Shown here: in pieces, positions 24,206 to 34,999 of the stretch
Numbering within the stretch: position 1 is the first letter of the stretch
Layout: every line of letters starts with the position of its first letter
Source of the DNA: Liquidambar formosana
Taxonomy: Eukaryota; Streptophyta; Magnoliopsida; Saxifragales; Altingiaceae
Assembly: GCA_039720395.1 (NCBI GenBank)
Contig: CM077828.1
Span: forward strand, 18,326,264-18,390,263
Reading direction: 5' to 3'
DNA length: 64,000 nt
Position numbers and translations under genes: made by a program
The notes under the pieces: generated by a model
Told to the model about the DNA's origin: nothing
Databases searched by the model: none
What the model saw: only the letters and a program-made list of their open reading frames with translations

Positions 24206-24412
24206 CTAAGCTATTGAACCTAACCTATGAATTTAAAATAAAACCGTCCAACTCAACCCATCCAGTCCACTCACTCCTAATTTGTGTAGAATTTGATAGG
24301 CCTAAGCTATTGAACCTTATGACCTATGAATTTAAAATAAAATCATCCAACTCAATCCATCCAATCCACTCATACTCCTAATTTGTGTAGAATTTGATAG
24401 GCCTAAGGTTTG
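24206..24412. repeat. ~96-bp tandem duplication, shared by both units
   Basis: 'ctaagctattgaacc…cctatgaatttaaaataaaa…aatttgtgtagaatttgatagg' occurs twice here and twice in segmental unit 2 (about 36117-36312), so it predates the segmental duplication. Confidence 0.85.
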
Positions 24413-24635
24413 TTTAGGTTAACTGATTGTTCTAAACCATGCCAAGTCTACACAGCACTTTTGATACTTCTTTTTTTTTTTTTTTTAATAAGATTTTGAT
24501 ACTTCTTTCTACTTTCTATAAAATTAAATAAAAACCTTCCCTTTATTCTTCTTGTTCTTTTATTTTCGCACAAGCTATTTATCATTTTTTATAAAACCCT
24601 TGCCAAGTACGAAGAGTTGTCTATGATAAATTTTT

Positions 24636-26903
24636 GGTAAAATACATCTACATCCTTTATGTTTATTGACTAATACACTGCAACTCCCATATTTTCTGAA
24701 ATTATACTGACACCTTGTCAGAATGGAAGCTTTAACGGGGTTAACGGTAATGGTTAAGTGACATAAATACCCCTTATAGAAAACGCATTGTTTTACATTA
24801 TTTTATGAATTCAATAAATTCTCATTTGTTTAACATTATTTTATGAATTCAATAAATTCTCATTTGTTTAATGGATTATTCAATGCAACACACATGTGCA
24901 TGGAATACCCTCCATCTTCTCTCTCTAGAACATGAGAAAGAAAGAGACCCATTCATAGAGAACTCTCCAAACAGACCCATCAGCGTCACCTTCTCCATCT
25001 TCCTTCCTCCCCCATCCCATGACCCACTATCCTTTAATTTTTCAATGGTAGGTGAACCATGTGTATAGAGATGAGCTTGAAGTCAAAATTAGGGACAATT
25101 TCAATGTGTTTATGGGCCATCGATTATGGAGAGAGAGAGAGAGACAGAGAGAGAAGTATGATTGCAGCTTTTTCTAAGTTGGGGTTTGTTTTACATGTAT
25201 GTATAGTATATTGTTCATGTGGGGTTTTGTTGGATGTAAACATGTATATGCAAATAATGCTTCAGACTCTGTTTGTTTTTTTTTTTTGCTCTCGCCATAT
25301 CCACTTTATGGGAGAAACTTGGATGGTTTTTTTTCTCTCTCTCTCTCTAGCTCCCCCCCCCCCCAACATAACTGGATTTTTTTTTTTTTTTGGCTTCTAG
25401 AACTCGTTTAAAACAGAGCACCATCAGCCTCATAACTTGAATGTTCTCCAACCGTATGCTTGAGTTGGAGGCCAACAGGATTTTCCTATTGGCATGGGAA
25501 CACCCAAGAACCAGATTATCAAGCTTTACAATCCCAAAGAAACCTTGCTCTTGCAACGCACCAGCCACATACATGCATCCAAAGAAAAAAAAACAAAACA
25601 TGAAGAGAAAATTGTCAATTTTCAGTTCACCAACCAACACTCATCAACCCCTATCTCCACGTACCAACCATGAACCACCAGTTCACCAACTCAGTGTTTT
25701 TCGTACAATTGCATTTAATCCAAAACCCTATAATTTCTCCACTATCATCTCATACTTGAGAGATAAAAAGAGAAGGCTTGAGAGAGAAGAAAAAAACAGA
25801 GCATAAAGAAAACACATGCTTCCAAGGTTATGTGGGCTAGAGGATGGATTCATGGTGATCATGTCAGATATGGTCGGTGGTGACGACCTTCTTCCATCTT
25901 CTTACAAAGAGAAGAAAAACCCACCCCCTGACAACTTGAAGATGATGGTAGTTCTAGGTGACTAGGTAAGAGGTTGGTTATAGGGCCGCAGCCACCAATT
26001 AACCCCACCAATATCGTCGTGAGCACCATCTCCAATTACTGCCCATAGCCACCAGCGCTACTGCTCATCCCTATAAACGCCACCATTGTGATTAGTTGGG
26101 ACTAAGACCCAAGTCCTATTCCTCACGAAAATTTGCAAGCCTAACGTGCTATTAGATCTTAGCATGGAGATTATCCTGTGGGACCGTGTGCTCACCAAAC
26201 TCCACCAAACCATCACCACCATGTTGAGTAAAGCAAGCCCATGGCTCATGTTTTAGTTCTATTCAAATTTATAAAAATGAGTATTCATGGCCATATTGCC
26301 CTGTATTTTTTCTTCTCTGTTTCTAACTTTTTAAATTTTCAATCCACCACTCAGCCCCAATCCACCCCCAGCTTCACTAACCACCAATAGCACGTGGTCG
26401 AAGTGTAATCGAGCAGCCATGGCAGCATCAATTAAGTTGAGGAAGTTCGTATACCACACCTTATGGAGAGAGATGCAATTTTACCACACCCACCTCCATG
26501 GGTCTCTGCAACTTATATATATACAAACACACATGCACACACACAAGTAATAGATATATGTTATTCGATTCCTATGTTTAGTCGGGTTTGAAGTTGGAAG
26601 TTGGAAGTTGTAGGGATGGAGAAGTGCTTTGGGGACGGGCACATGAAATGCTGGGTTTTTCTGTTCTCATCCCTACTAATGGGATAAACGCTACGTTTCA
26701 GCTTTAATATGGGTAAAAAGGGTATTTTTGCTCACTTTTTGCATGACATCAGCTAATCACATTAATGGCCTCAACAGTTAGTTAATGGCTAGAGTTAAGA
26801 GTATACTATTTTCCAAAGTAAGGAGGGCAATGTATTTTTAAAAAGGATGAGGGGTGTCAGTGTAATACTCAGTAAACACAGGGGGTGTAAATGTATTTTA
26901 TCC
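24636..26903. mobile_element. non-autonomous MULE-like element, 2.27 kb, unit-1 specific
   Basis: Terminal repeats GGTAAAATACATCTACATCC and, reversed, GGATAAAATACATTTACACC continue to 'ATTACACTGACACC' on both arms. Flanks taaattttt and taatttttt fit a 9-bp TSD with small changes. Segmental unit 2 has the uninterrupted site 'gtctatgataatttttttaatgcacc' at about 36525-36550. No transposase was recognised. A minus-strand frame around 25440-25600 (containing GFFGIVKLDNLVLGCSHANR) looks protein-like and could be captured host sequence, but I cannot identify it. Confidence 0.7.
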
Positions 26904-27045
26904 TAATTTTTTTAACGCACCACACGAGTCATTCTATATTTTTCTTATTCTCATGCATCATACTCATATATTTAATGTTTGGTCCCACTAATTAATAAGC
27001 GTATTATACAAATTTTATATTCATTTGAGTGCTTATCATACTTTG

Positions 27046-27620
27046 TCAACTTTTTTCCAAAGTAGCACTCTAGCTTTAAAATTTTTCAACACTAGCACTA
27101 TTGGGGTTCTTTTTCCACACTTAGCACTCCGTACGCCATGTCACAAACTATGTGCGCATGTGAGCCCCACGGTGACCACGCTAGAAAATGAAACCCAACT
27201 TGAAAAACCATTAAAACCACTATCCCGAATAACGGTTATTATCAGTCTACTAAAGCAATTAAATTTAGCAAAGAGTTCATCATAAAATCGTCACTCAAAA
27301 TAACGGCTTAAATGCAAATCAAATACATTAAAAACGCTTGTCATAGTAGTGGTTTTGTGATGAACTCTCTGCCTGCTTCTGTCAAAAGAGCTTAACTAAA
27401 ACCCCACTTAAACCTCTATTCGTATTAGCAGTTTAATACTAGCACTGAAACTGTCAGTTCATTTTACGGTTTCATTTTCTAGCATGGCCGCCATGGGCCC
27501 CACATGCCCATGTGGTTTGTAATGTGGCGTACGAAGTGCTAGGTGTGGAAAAAGAATCCCTATAATACTAATGTTGGAAAATTTTAAACCAGAGTACTAC
27601 TTTGGAGAAAAAGTCTACTT
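27046..27620. mobile_element. long-TIR MITE, unit 1 copy
   Basis: About 110-bp arms: 'ttccaaagtagcactctagc…ccacacttagcactccgtacgccatgt' at the left, mirrored at the right by 'acatNNcgtacgaagtgct…ttggaaaattttaaacc…actttggagaaa'. The centre has smaller inverted blocks (tttagcaaagagttcatcataaaa / ttttgtgatgaactctctg). Exact ends and TSD are uncertain. Confidence 0.65.
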
Positions 27621-27669
27621 AATTAAGGAGATGTAATTTAAAGTTGATACATTTTTATCACATTTTCTT

Positions 27670-28537
27670 CACATTCAGATTCGATGCTAAGGTGATGTTT
27701 CCTTGGCACCATGCCAAGCTGCCTTCGATTGCGACACGTGGCCTACTATTTTATCTAACGGTAGGAGGAATTTCTCCTAATAAAACAACCCATTCAGTTG
27801 CGTTTTGGCTCCCAAATGCACATTAATGGTAGTGCAGCTTCTGTTACCCCATCAAAAACTCTACGAGAGAGAAGTCGTTTTACTAGGGCGACAGTGGCTT
27901 CCTTTGATGAAAGAAACCCATTTTACAAGTACTTCCTTTGGCTTCTTCCCCATCAGAAAAGGAAATTGATGGAAGAAACCCATCTTACAGGTACTTCCTT
28001 TGGCTTCTTCCCCTTCAACATTCACGCATCTCCATGAGCTGAATTGAAATGGGTTTTCCTCTTCTTTCTTTCTTTCTTGCTTTCTTTCTTTCTTTCTTTC
28101 TTTATTCCTTTTTTTTTTTTTCAATTTAAAGGGGCGACAGTGGCTGACTGCGAGATAGAGAGGCGAGCTGAGAGAGAGGGGTTGACGACAGCAGATCTTA
28201 GTCTAGGGGTGCGTGAGATAAGAGAGAGAGAGAGAATGGGTTCTCTCTTTGAGCAAGAAAGAGACAAGCTAAGAGAGAGAACTCTTTGAGTGGGAGAATG
28301 AAATCTTTCTCGCAGGAACTACTGCCAAAGAAGGATTTTTGGTTCAAATTGGGGTAATGAAGCTGCACCACCGTTAACATGCGTTTGGGAACCAAAACAC
28401 AGCTGAATGAGGTTGTTTTATCAGGAGAAATTCTTCCCACCATCGGATGAAATAGCAAACCACGTGTCGGTGTCGCAATCGAAGGTAACTTGGCACGGTG
28501 CCAAGGAAACATCACCTTAGCACCAAATCCGAACGCG
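27670..28537. mobile_element. long-TIR (MULE/foldback-like) element, 868 bp, unit-1 specific
   Basis: Arms of about 165 bp: 'gctaaggtgatgtttccttggcacc' at 27685, mirrored by 'ggtgccaaggaaacatcaccttagc' at 28498. They continue through 'cttcgattgcgacac', 'aatttctcctRataaaacaac' and 'ggtRgtgcagctt'. TTTTCTT flanks both sides (27663-27669, 28538-28544). Segmental unit 2 has an empty site near 37205. A 56-bp internal repeat (acttcctttggcttcttcccc) lies at 27931-28016, and CTTT-rich and GA-rich tracts sit in the loop. No transposase. Confidence 0.75.
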
Positions 28538-28800
28538 TTTTCTTTATGTCATTATTCTTACACAAAAAATTCACGTGGACATAAATGCACGATGTCATAT
28601 CTATCATAACTAAATGACACGTAGAACAAGTGCACTGGCTGGAATATAGATGCTCACTTATGGAAATGCAAGTGAAGAAATTAGCCGCTGTTGTCTCCTA
28701 GTAGGCTACTAAACGACAATTTTTCCCTACTAAGTATTTATAACGTTTTTAAAAACAAGAACAATTTTTTTTTTTATATGAACAAGTGTACCACATTGAT

Positions 28801-29105
28801 TGTCCTTTGTGTGCAACTAGCATGGCAGAGGTTAACTACCTACTCATTAGGTGTCCTTTTACTAAGGTCATTTGGAATCATGTTTCTCCTCCTTGTCCAC
28901 TACCAGATAACTTTCAAGGCTCATTTGACGATTGGATGGAATTTCTTATAAATAATTAATGTCTTTATAATAGGAAATACCCTGATTTTTTGGAAAAGAT
29001 AGCTATCATTTGTTGGTGTTTATGGAATCAATAGACTCAGGTGGTTTTTCAAGGCTTAAAGCCTAACCTAATTTCTATGTTGGAAATGGCAGCGAGATAC
29101 GTTAT
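28801..29105 (+). pseudogene. LINE 3' fragment (zf-RVT region), unit 1 copy
   Basis: Same insertion as 38907-39876 in unit 2: it begins at the same base after 'aagtgtaccacattgat'. Only about 300 bp remain. The zf-RVT frame is broken by stops, and the 3' RNase H part and poly-A tail are missing where sequence switches to 'gttattaataaaatgc'. Confidence 0.75.
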
Positions 29106-30476
29106 TAATAAAATGCATATTTTATGTATATAGTAAGATAATATTATATAATTTTACATTCATCATTCAAAATATATCTTTTGTATTGTTTTTGAAAACC
29201 CTAATGAAGTTATTCATCGATAAAATAAGATAAAAAGAAAAAAGAAGAAAATTAAAATGACGAAAAAGATGGAAAAAGAGAGAAGTCGTGTGACTCGTGT
29301 TGGAGGAGTGTCGTGTTCGATATGCGTCCAACACGGACACAGTACCACTAAAGAAGTGTTCGTGCTTTCTAAATTATATATACACTAGTAATAACCCGAT
29401 AACCCGATGCGCGACAATCACAAATAAAATATTGCAACTCAAATACTTAGTGAAATTGTGAAAAATGTGTTTTATCTTCACATAAATCAATTAGATCTAC
29501 CTTTAGAACCTCTTTTGAAACTTGAAAGGTCGGTCATGATCCCATAAAATTGGAATTATTTCTTGGCCAATGATCGAGAGCCACTTAGATTTGTTTAATT
29601 GCAAAGACCAATAAATAGAGTCGCATCACTGAAAGTGTGGGAACAAACTCAACAAGAGGGAAATGTGACTGTATAAATGTTACTTGGATGAAACTAATTA
29701 TTAAAAGAAAACAAGTTTAACTTAAACAATTCATAATAACCATGTCAGTGGAGTGGTGGAATCCGAATGATCGAGGGAGGAGGAGAGAAGGATGAGAAAT
29801 TGAGGAGTGCGGGGAGGGGGTTAAGGAAGGCAATTGACCCTCTTGATTTTTTTAAAATAAAAATAAAAATGAAAATGAAAAACTAAATTATGAGTACTTA
29901 AAAATTTGACCTTGTCAATTTTTTATTTAATCCTTAAAAAAAAATTTATTTTAACCTCTAACTGTTTTTTTTACCCAAAAAATTGATTATTATAGTTATG
30001 AGTCCCTACTTTTTATTATAATTATTTTTCTACTAATTCAAAGTTAAGGAACATAATCCTATTGTGATATGCCACTGAGGAATTTTTTATATATATTTTT
30101 AAAGTACTTATATTACTCTTGAGTCTTGACTCTGCAAGACTAAATTTCTAACTTTGCCACCTGCTTATGTACGTAATGACTAGACTTGCATGCTACATTC
30201 ACGACCATGGAGGACTTAAGGGGGCAATGCGCAGCATATAGAGTCCAGGGAACTTACATGTTTGAGTTCAAATAAATGATAAAAATACATAATTATTCAT
30301 ACTTAATGAAGGAATATAGGTAAGACAATTTTAAGTATCAACATAATCTACAACCAGTATCCATTGTCATTCAAACACAAGTACTTGCAATGGAGATACC
30401 GATGAACGTTCATCAATATTTACATTTAGTGCGTGTCTTGAGGCCTCAAACTGTATCCAATTCTGGACAATCTTCT
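29106..30476. other. duplicated intergenic sequence, no gene
   Basis: From about 29385 ('ctagtaataacccgatgcgcgac') this matches 40708-41872 of unit 2. It contains A-runs, 'gggaacttacatgtt' and 'cattcacgaccatggaggact'. No recognisable coding sequence. Confidence 0.55.
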
Positions 30477-30521
30477 CAGGGCTGGTCTTGAGCATTTGGG
30501 GCCTTAGGAGAACTCCTAAAA

Positions 30522-31503
30522 GAGGGCCGGGCAGCTATTGTAACCCCTCAACTTTATTTGTAAACCCCTACTTCTTTTTACTTTTTAAAATTTTATGAAA
30601 AATATAAAAGGTTTTCATGAAAATTGGTTGTACTATCCATTAGAAAACATCATTTTGAACAACTTTGTAAAATAAAGTTTTTCTAAAATTTGACATTTAA
30701 GAAAACTTATGGATAATTTATTCTCTAAAAATAAAAGAGACTATAAATGGCTAAAAAGTCCTCTTAAACGACAAATTATGAAAAAAAAATTTCTACAAAG
30801 TTGTTGAAAATACTGTTTTTTGGTTAACAACGCAGTCAGTTTTTATAAAAATCTTTATATTTATCATAAAACCTTTAAAAAAAAAAAAAAGGAAAAAAAA
30901 AGTGGGGTTTACAAATAAAGTTGATGGGTTGTAAATAGTGTTTTGAAACCCAATTAACCCAACCCAGCCAGTTGAATCAGGTTTGACGTACTAGACCCGA
31001 CACACTTTCCGGACCGATTAGTTCAATCAAACCAAAAAGTTAAAAAAAAAAAAAAAAAATCAAATAACCCAACTGGATCAAGTGGTTCATGATCCATTGA
31101 ACCCATAGACCCAACTGGGTCAATTGGGCAATAAAGTAATGGTAAAGTTAAATTTCAACCAATGAACAATTGTCTTTCTTGTAATTCTATGTTTTTCATT
31201 TAAGTTATTACTATTTATATTGTTTTCTTTAATGTTATGTGCTAACTATGACTTATTAGTTTTCAAATCTAAACTTGAAATTTAAATTTTTTTAATATTT
31301 ATGTGCTAAATTACATTTTTTATTCACTTTTTACAATATATTTTTCTATACAAAAATAAATATAACATTTATTCTCATTATATATCTTAACTATTTGATC
31401 CATTTGACCGGACTAGTTGAACCAAGTTAAATCAATCCGGTCATTTGACCAGATCAATGTCTGGACCGGTTTTCAAAACATTGCCCTTGCAATAGCCACC
31501 CTC
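30522..31503. mobile_element. Mutator-type MITE nested in the hAT element
   Basis: Terminal GAGGGYSGG-like ends with GGCTATTGCAA on the reversed right arm. A perfect 9-bp TSD CTCCTAAAA (30513-30521, 31504-31512). Same family as the P450-intron MITE (arms with aactttatttgtaaac, tagaaaacatcattttgaacaactttg). It is interrupted near its right end by the TGTTTTGAAACC element. Confidence 0.85.
30939..31480. mobile_element. TGTTTTGAAACC inverted-repeat element, nested
   Basis: Ends TGTTTTGAAACC and GGTTTTCAAAACA are inverted repeats. Subterminal GGTTGAA, CCGGTC and CAATTGGNNCAATT words follow. It interrupts the right arm of the Mutator MITE: 'ttgtaaatag' lies before it and 'ttgcaatag' shortly after, consistent with a duplicated target of about 9 bp. 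The exact right limit may extend to 31486. Confidence 0.7.
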
Positions 31504-31744
31504 CTCCTAAAATGGGGTTGTTTATAGACTTGGATTGAAACTACCTTGGGCCTTAGATTTGGATTAGGACCTTTACTAATCTAGATATTAAAAATTAAAA
31601 TAATTTGTTTTTCTTTTGGATATACTACAATGATAACAGCTAATTTGGGATCCTCTTTAAAAATTAATAAATAAATAAATTAGAAACCTTAAGCGGTTGC
31701 CTAACCTGCCTTATATCAAGGCCAGCCTGAATCTTCTTAACTAG

Positions 31745-32389
31745 TGTTTTGAAACCCAGTCCGGTTCGGTCTAGTCCGGCCGGTTGAATTGGATCCGGTA
31801 GCCTCACTGGTTTGGTTCTATCAAACAACCCAAAAATATATTAAAAAAAACTAGAAAAACTGGCCGGTTCAATTGGTTGAACCATTGACTCATTAACCCA
31901 GTTGGGTCAATTGGGTCACATTTTTTATTTTTTATTTTTTATTTTTGGGATTTAAAAAATTTGAACAAAACACATATGGTAATATCTAAATTTTACCGTT
32001 AATCAATTCTATTCAAAGATAAAATTGCATTTAATGGGATTTAGTTTCTTTTTAATAAACAAATTATTAGGGGATTAGTTTCCTTTTTGCCAAGTATCTC
32101 TTTATGACATGATTTATTATTATTTTTAAAAAAATTTGATCATGACTTACAACTAAACTTGAACATTGAAGCTTTTTATTTATTTTGTGTGCTAAATTAA
32201 ATTTGACTCTTTTATTAGATTTCTCATTTCTTATTAAAAATAATTATGAATCTGATTTTTATCTAATTATTTATAGTTTTTTACTCTTATACATCATAAT
32301 CGATTGGTTCAATTGACCCGATTGGTTGAAGTAGGTTGAACCAACCTGATCATTTGATCGGGTGAGTGTCCGGATCAGTTTTCAAAACA
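31745..32389. mobile_element. second TGTTTTGAAACC element, unit 1 copy
   Basis: Starts TGTTTTGAAACCCAGTCCGG and ends CAGTTTTCAAAACA, with the same terminal motif and subterminal words as 30939-31480. The unit 2 copy (43128-43470) has lost roughly 280-300 bp of the interior. No TSD could be settled. Confidence 0.7.
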
Positions 32390-33326
32390 TTGTTATCAAC
32401 TGTCAGGCTTTTATACGAAAGCTCGTGTAGTCACGGCCTTTAGGCTAAGGAAATGGAGTCATTAACCTTTAGGTGCTGGAATAAAGCCAATTCAACTTTT
32501 CCTCTTCTATAGGACAATGTCTTTCTCAATACATCATATTATCCCTTGATAATATGAAACATCAGATGGCTTAAACACCTCGCCTATTTTATAGAGCCCA
32601 TTTTATGGTTGGGAGAATTCCATGAAGCTACACCAAAGAAGGGAAGTCAATGTTATGTTTCAAACTTTGCATGCCCATCTTAGTAATAACCAAATTGAGA
32701 TTACAGAAAATATAAATTTGTAAGGAAGACAACCTTCAAGGCTATGTGAGTGTGGTTTTGATATAAAAGCAGCAATAGCAGAAGCTTACCAAATCAATAG
32801 AACTGGCAAATGAGTATGAAACTTTTAGGCCCAGTCTTAGAAAAGTAGTAGAAGAAGAATAAATCAGGAGAGAGAAAAAGCCCAGTCTTTAATTAAAAAA
32901 AACAAAACAAAATTGGAACATGACAATTTTATTTATTTTGTAAATTTAAATTTATATTGTTTTTCCTTTCTTGTCTGCACTAGCTTTGAAGTATGCTTTG
33001 GATTAGGCTATTCAATCTGGTTTTTGTAACATTAAAATTGTCATGGACTCTGCTCTTTTGGTCCCTTTCCTTTTCTTCAAACAACGGTTAGACGGGCTTT
33101 TTTAGCTCCTAGACGGGCTTTTTTAGCTCCCATATCTGTAAGGCTAACCTTGCATGCCCATGCCACCTGGCTGGAAAGGGTAAGAACTATTGGGTTGTAT
33201 ATATATGTTAGTTTATAAAAGAAATTTTTATTCCCATGTTCCTATATTGCATTCTACCCCGAGTAATTTTTTTTTTTTTTTTTTAAGAACATAAAAAATA
33301 AATGGAACAAAATAATAAATTAAACT
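32390..33326. other. duplicated intergenic sequence, no gene
   Basis: Collinear with the unit 2 sequence that surrounds the copia insertion (43471-43567 and 51733-52735). It contains the uninterrupted copia target 'gctggaataaagcc' at about 32470. No coding sequence recognised. Confidence 0.6.
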
Positions 33327-33340
33327 CATCTATTAATTTT

Positions 33341-33445
33341 TTTTATTTTTATCTTTTTTGGTTCACATGGAAGGGAGTAGAACCCCTCACCTAACCCAAG
33401 CCCCACCCCACCCGGTGCCATCTGAGCTATAGCTCGTTGGCAACC
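33341..33445 (-). mobile_element. tRNA-derived SINE, unit-1 specific
   Basis: On the minus strand it has an A-box 'tagctcagatggcacc' and a B-box-like 'ggggttctactccc', and ends in an A-rich tail. A 14-bp direct repeat CATCTATTAATTTT flanks it (33327-33340, 33446-33459). Segmental unit 2 carries a single copy of that target at about 52735 with no SINE, confirming an insertion after (or private to) unit 1. Confidence 0.85.
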
Positions 33446-33834
33446 CATCTATTAATTTTGCAATAACGATTTAAATTAACCAATTAATTACTAAACAAAA
33501 AAATATACTCCTTATTATATATGGGGAAATATTCATCTTTGTGTTGTTGCATGGTGGCAGAAAGATCTAAGTTGGCCATGACTGTGCACGAAAATCATGC
33601 ATCCAAACATAGATTTTTACGAACAGTTTGAATCATTGCACGACATACGTGATGTCATGTGATATAATGATACAGGGTGCACACACGCCATACGACCCTT
33701 CTAGTCCTTTTTTTTTTTTTTTTTTTTGGGGCATAATTAAAGGGGTTCAAACTTGTAACATATCCTAATTTTATATTTTATTTCATCATCTCTCACCACT
33801 AGGCTAGTCCCAATGGTTTACTGTTTACCCATCA

Positions 33835-34295
33835 AGAGAGACTATTACCACCACATAAAGTACTTTAAGCCCCCATTTAATTTACACTTTTTAAGATTTT
33901 ATGAAAAATATGAAATGTTTCTTAAAAAACGAGTCACGTTGTCTATTATAAAACATCATTCTGAACAAAATTGTAAAAGCAAAATTTCCAAAATCTGTCG
34001 TTTAAATAGATTTTTTGGCTATTTACAATCTTTGTTTCATTTTTAGAAAACGTTTTACAAAAACAAACCAAAAATTCTACTTAAATGATAAATTTTGGAA
34101 AACTTTATTTTACAAAATTGTTTCAAATGCTGTTTTCTACTATATATATATATATATAGTTTTTTTTTTTTTTTTTTTTTTTTTTGGGGGTCAAAGGATA
34201 AAAGGTTTTCTAATGTTTTACACTACTAGTTTTCGTAAAAACCTTTCATATTTTTCATAAAATCTTGAAAAATATAAACTAAGTGAGAGGTTTAA
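33835..34295. mobile_element. MITE-like element next to the unit 1 end
   Basis: 'cataaagtactttaagccccc…actttttaagattttatgaaaaatatgaaatg' is mirrored by 'catatttttcataaaatcttgaaaaatataaactNagtgagaggtttaaagtac'. The arms resemble the P450-intron Mutator MITE (aaaacatcattctgaacaa). The unit 2 copy is at 53843-54290. Limits approximate. Confidence 0.55.
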
Positions 34296-34462
34296 AGTAC
34301 CCTTACCCATCTAGTCTTTTAAATCAGGAGAAGAGTGCATCAATACACGGTGGAGGTAACCCCATACTAGCCTTTCTCATCCTCCCCGTGACCGCATCAA
34401 TTTTTGAAACCTCCGAACATTTGATAAAACAATCACATCAAGACAGATTCTGATAGATTCTT

Positions 34463-34999
34463 TTAGAATAAATTGCATTTTAGAATTTAAAGTTCGGGTC
34501 AAATTTTAATTTAGAATTTAATGTTTAAATTGCATTAATTTAATACCTGAATTATTAATTGAGTTGCAATTTGGGGTTTAATGTCATAATTTTCTGTATT
34601 ATCCCTACTTTATCTATTTTATAGATTTGAAAACCCTATTTTATTCCTATCAACATCTACAAAACCTTTATATTTTGATCAGATTTAAATTACTCTTATC
34701 TTATTTCTCTCTCTATATTACCCTAACTAATAAACTTTTATATTTTCCATTTACAAAACCACAAATCTGATGACGGCAGATTGATTCGATTATAGTCAAA
34801 ATATAAAATTTTATTAAATGTTGATAGGGGTAAAATAAAGTTTTCAAACCCATAAAAAGGGCAAAGTAAAGATAATACAGAAAATTTTGACAGTAGGCCT
34901 CAAATTGTAACTCAACTAATAATTCGGGTTCTGAATTGATGTAATTTAAGACCCTAAAGTGAAACATGACCCAAACTTTGGATCTTAAAGTGCAATTTA
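34463..34999. mobile_element. MITE with ~200-bp inverted arms
   Basis: 'aaattgcattttagaatttaaagttcgggtc…gttgcaatttggggtttaatgtc' at the left is mirrored by 'gacagtaggcctcaaattgtaac…catgacccaaactttgga tcttaaagtgcaattt' at the right. The unit 1 counterpart (from 22502) keeps the left arm but lacks the right arm after about 22840. No coding sequence. Confidence 0.7.

Larger units (their letters stand above)
30477..31729. mobile_element. hAT element hosting nested MITEs, unit 1 copy
   Basis: Ends CAGGGCTGGTCTTGAG and, reversed, CAGGCTGGCCTTGATATAAGG. A perfect 8-bp TSD AATCTTCT flanks it (30469-30476, 31730-31737). Most of its length is two younger nested insertions (see 30522 and 30939), leaving about 260 bp of hAT sequence. 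The unit 2 homologue is 41881-43112 with TSD aatcttat/aatcttct. Confidence 0.85.
22433..34392. repeat. segmental duplication, unit 1 (~12.0 kb)
   Basis: This block is collinear with unit 2 (34397-54373). Shared landmarks in order: 'tcaatttttgaaacctccgaac', the MITE arm at 22502, 'ttcaaaaagttagatag', the 'gtccactcactcctaatttg' repeat, the 27046 MITE, 'gaagaaattagccgc', the LINE start, 'ctagtaataacccgatg', the nested hAT at 30477, the B element at 31745, and 'ccccatactagcctttctcatcctc'. Unit-1-specific sequences are a 2.27-kb MULE, an 868-bp long-TIR element, a 344-bp local duplication and a SINE. By eye the units differ at about 5-11% of aligned positions. Confidence 0.9.

Noticed and set aside
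33341..33445. tRNA gene on the minus strand
   Set aside because: Flanked by a 14-bp TSD, has an A-rich tail, is absent from the duplicate unit, and lacks an acceptor stem; a SINE explains all of this.
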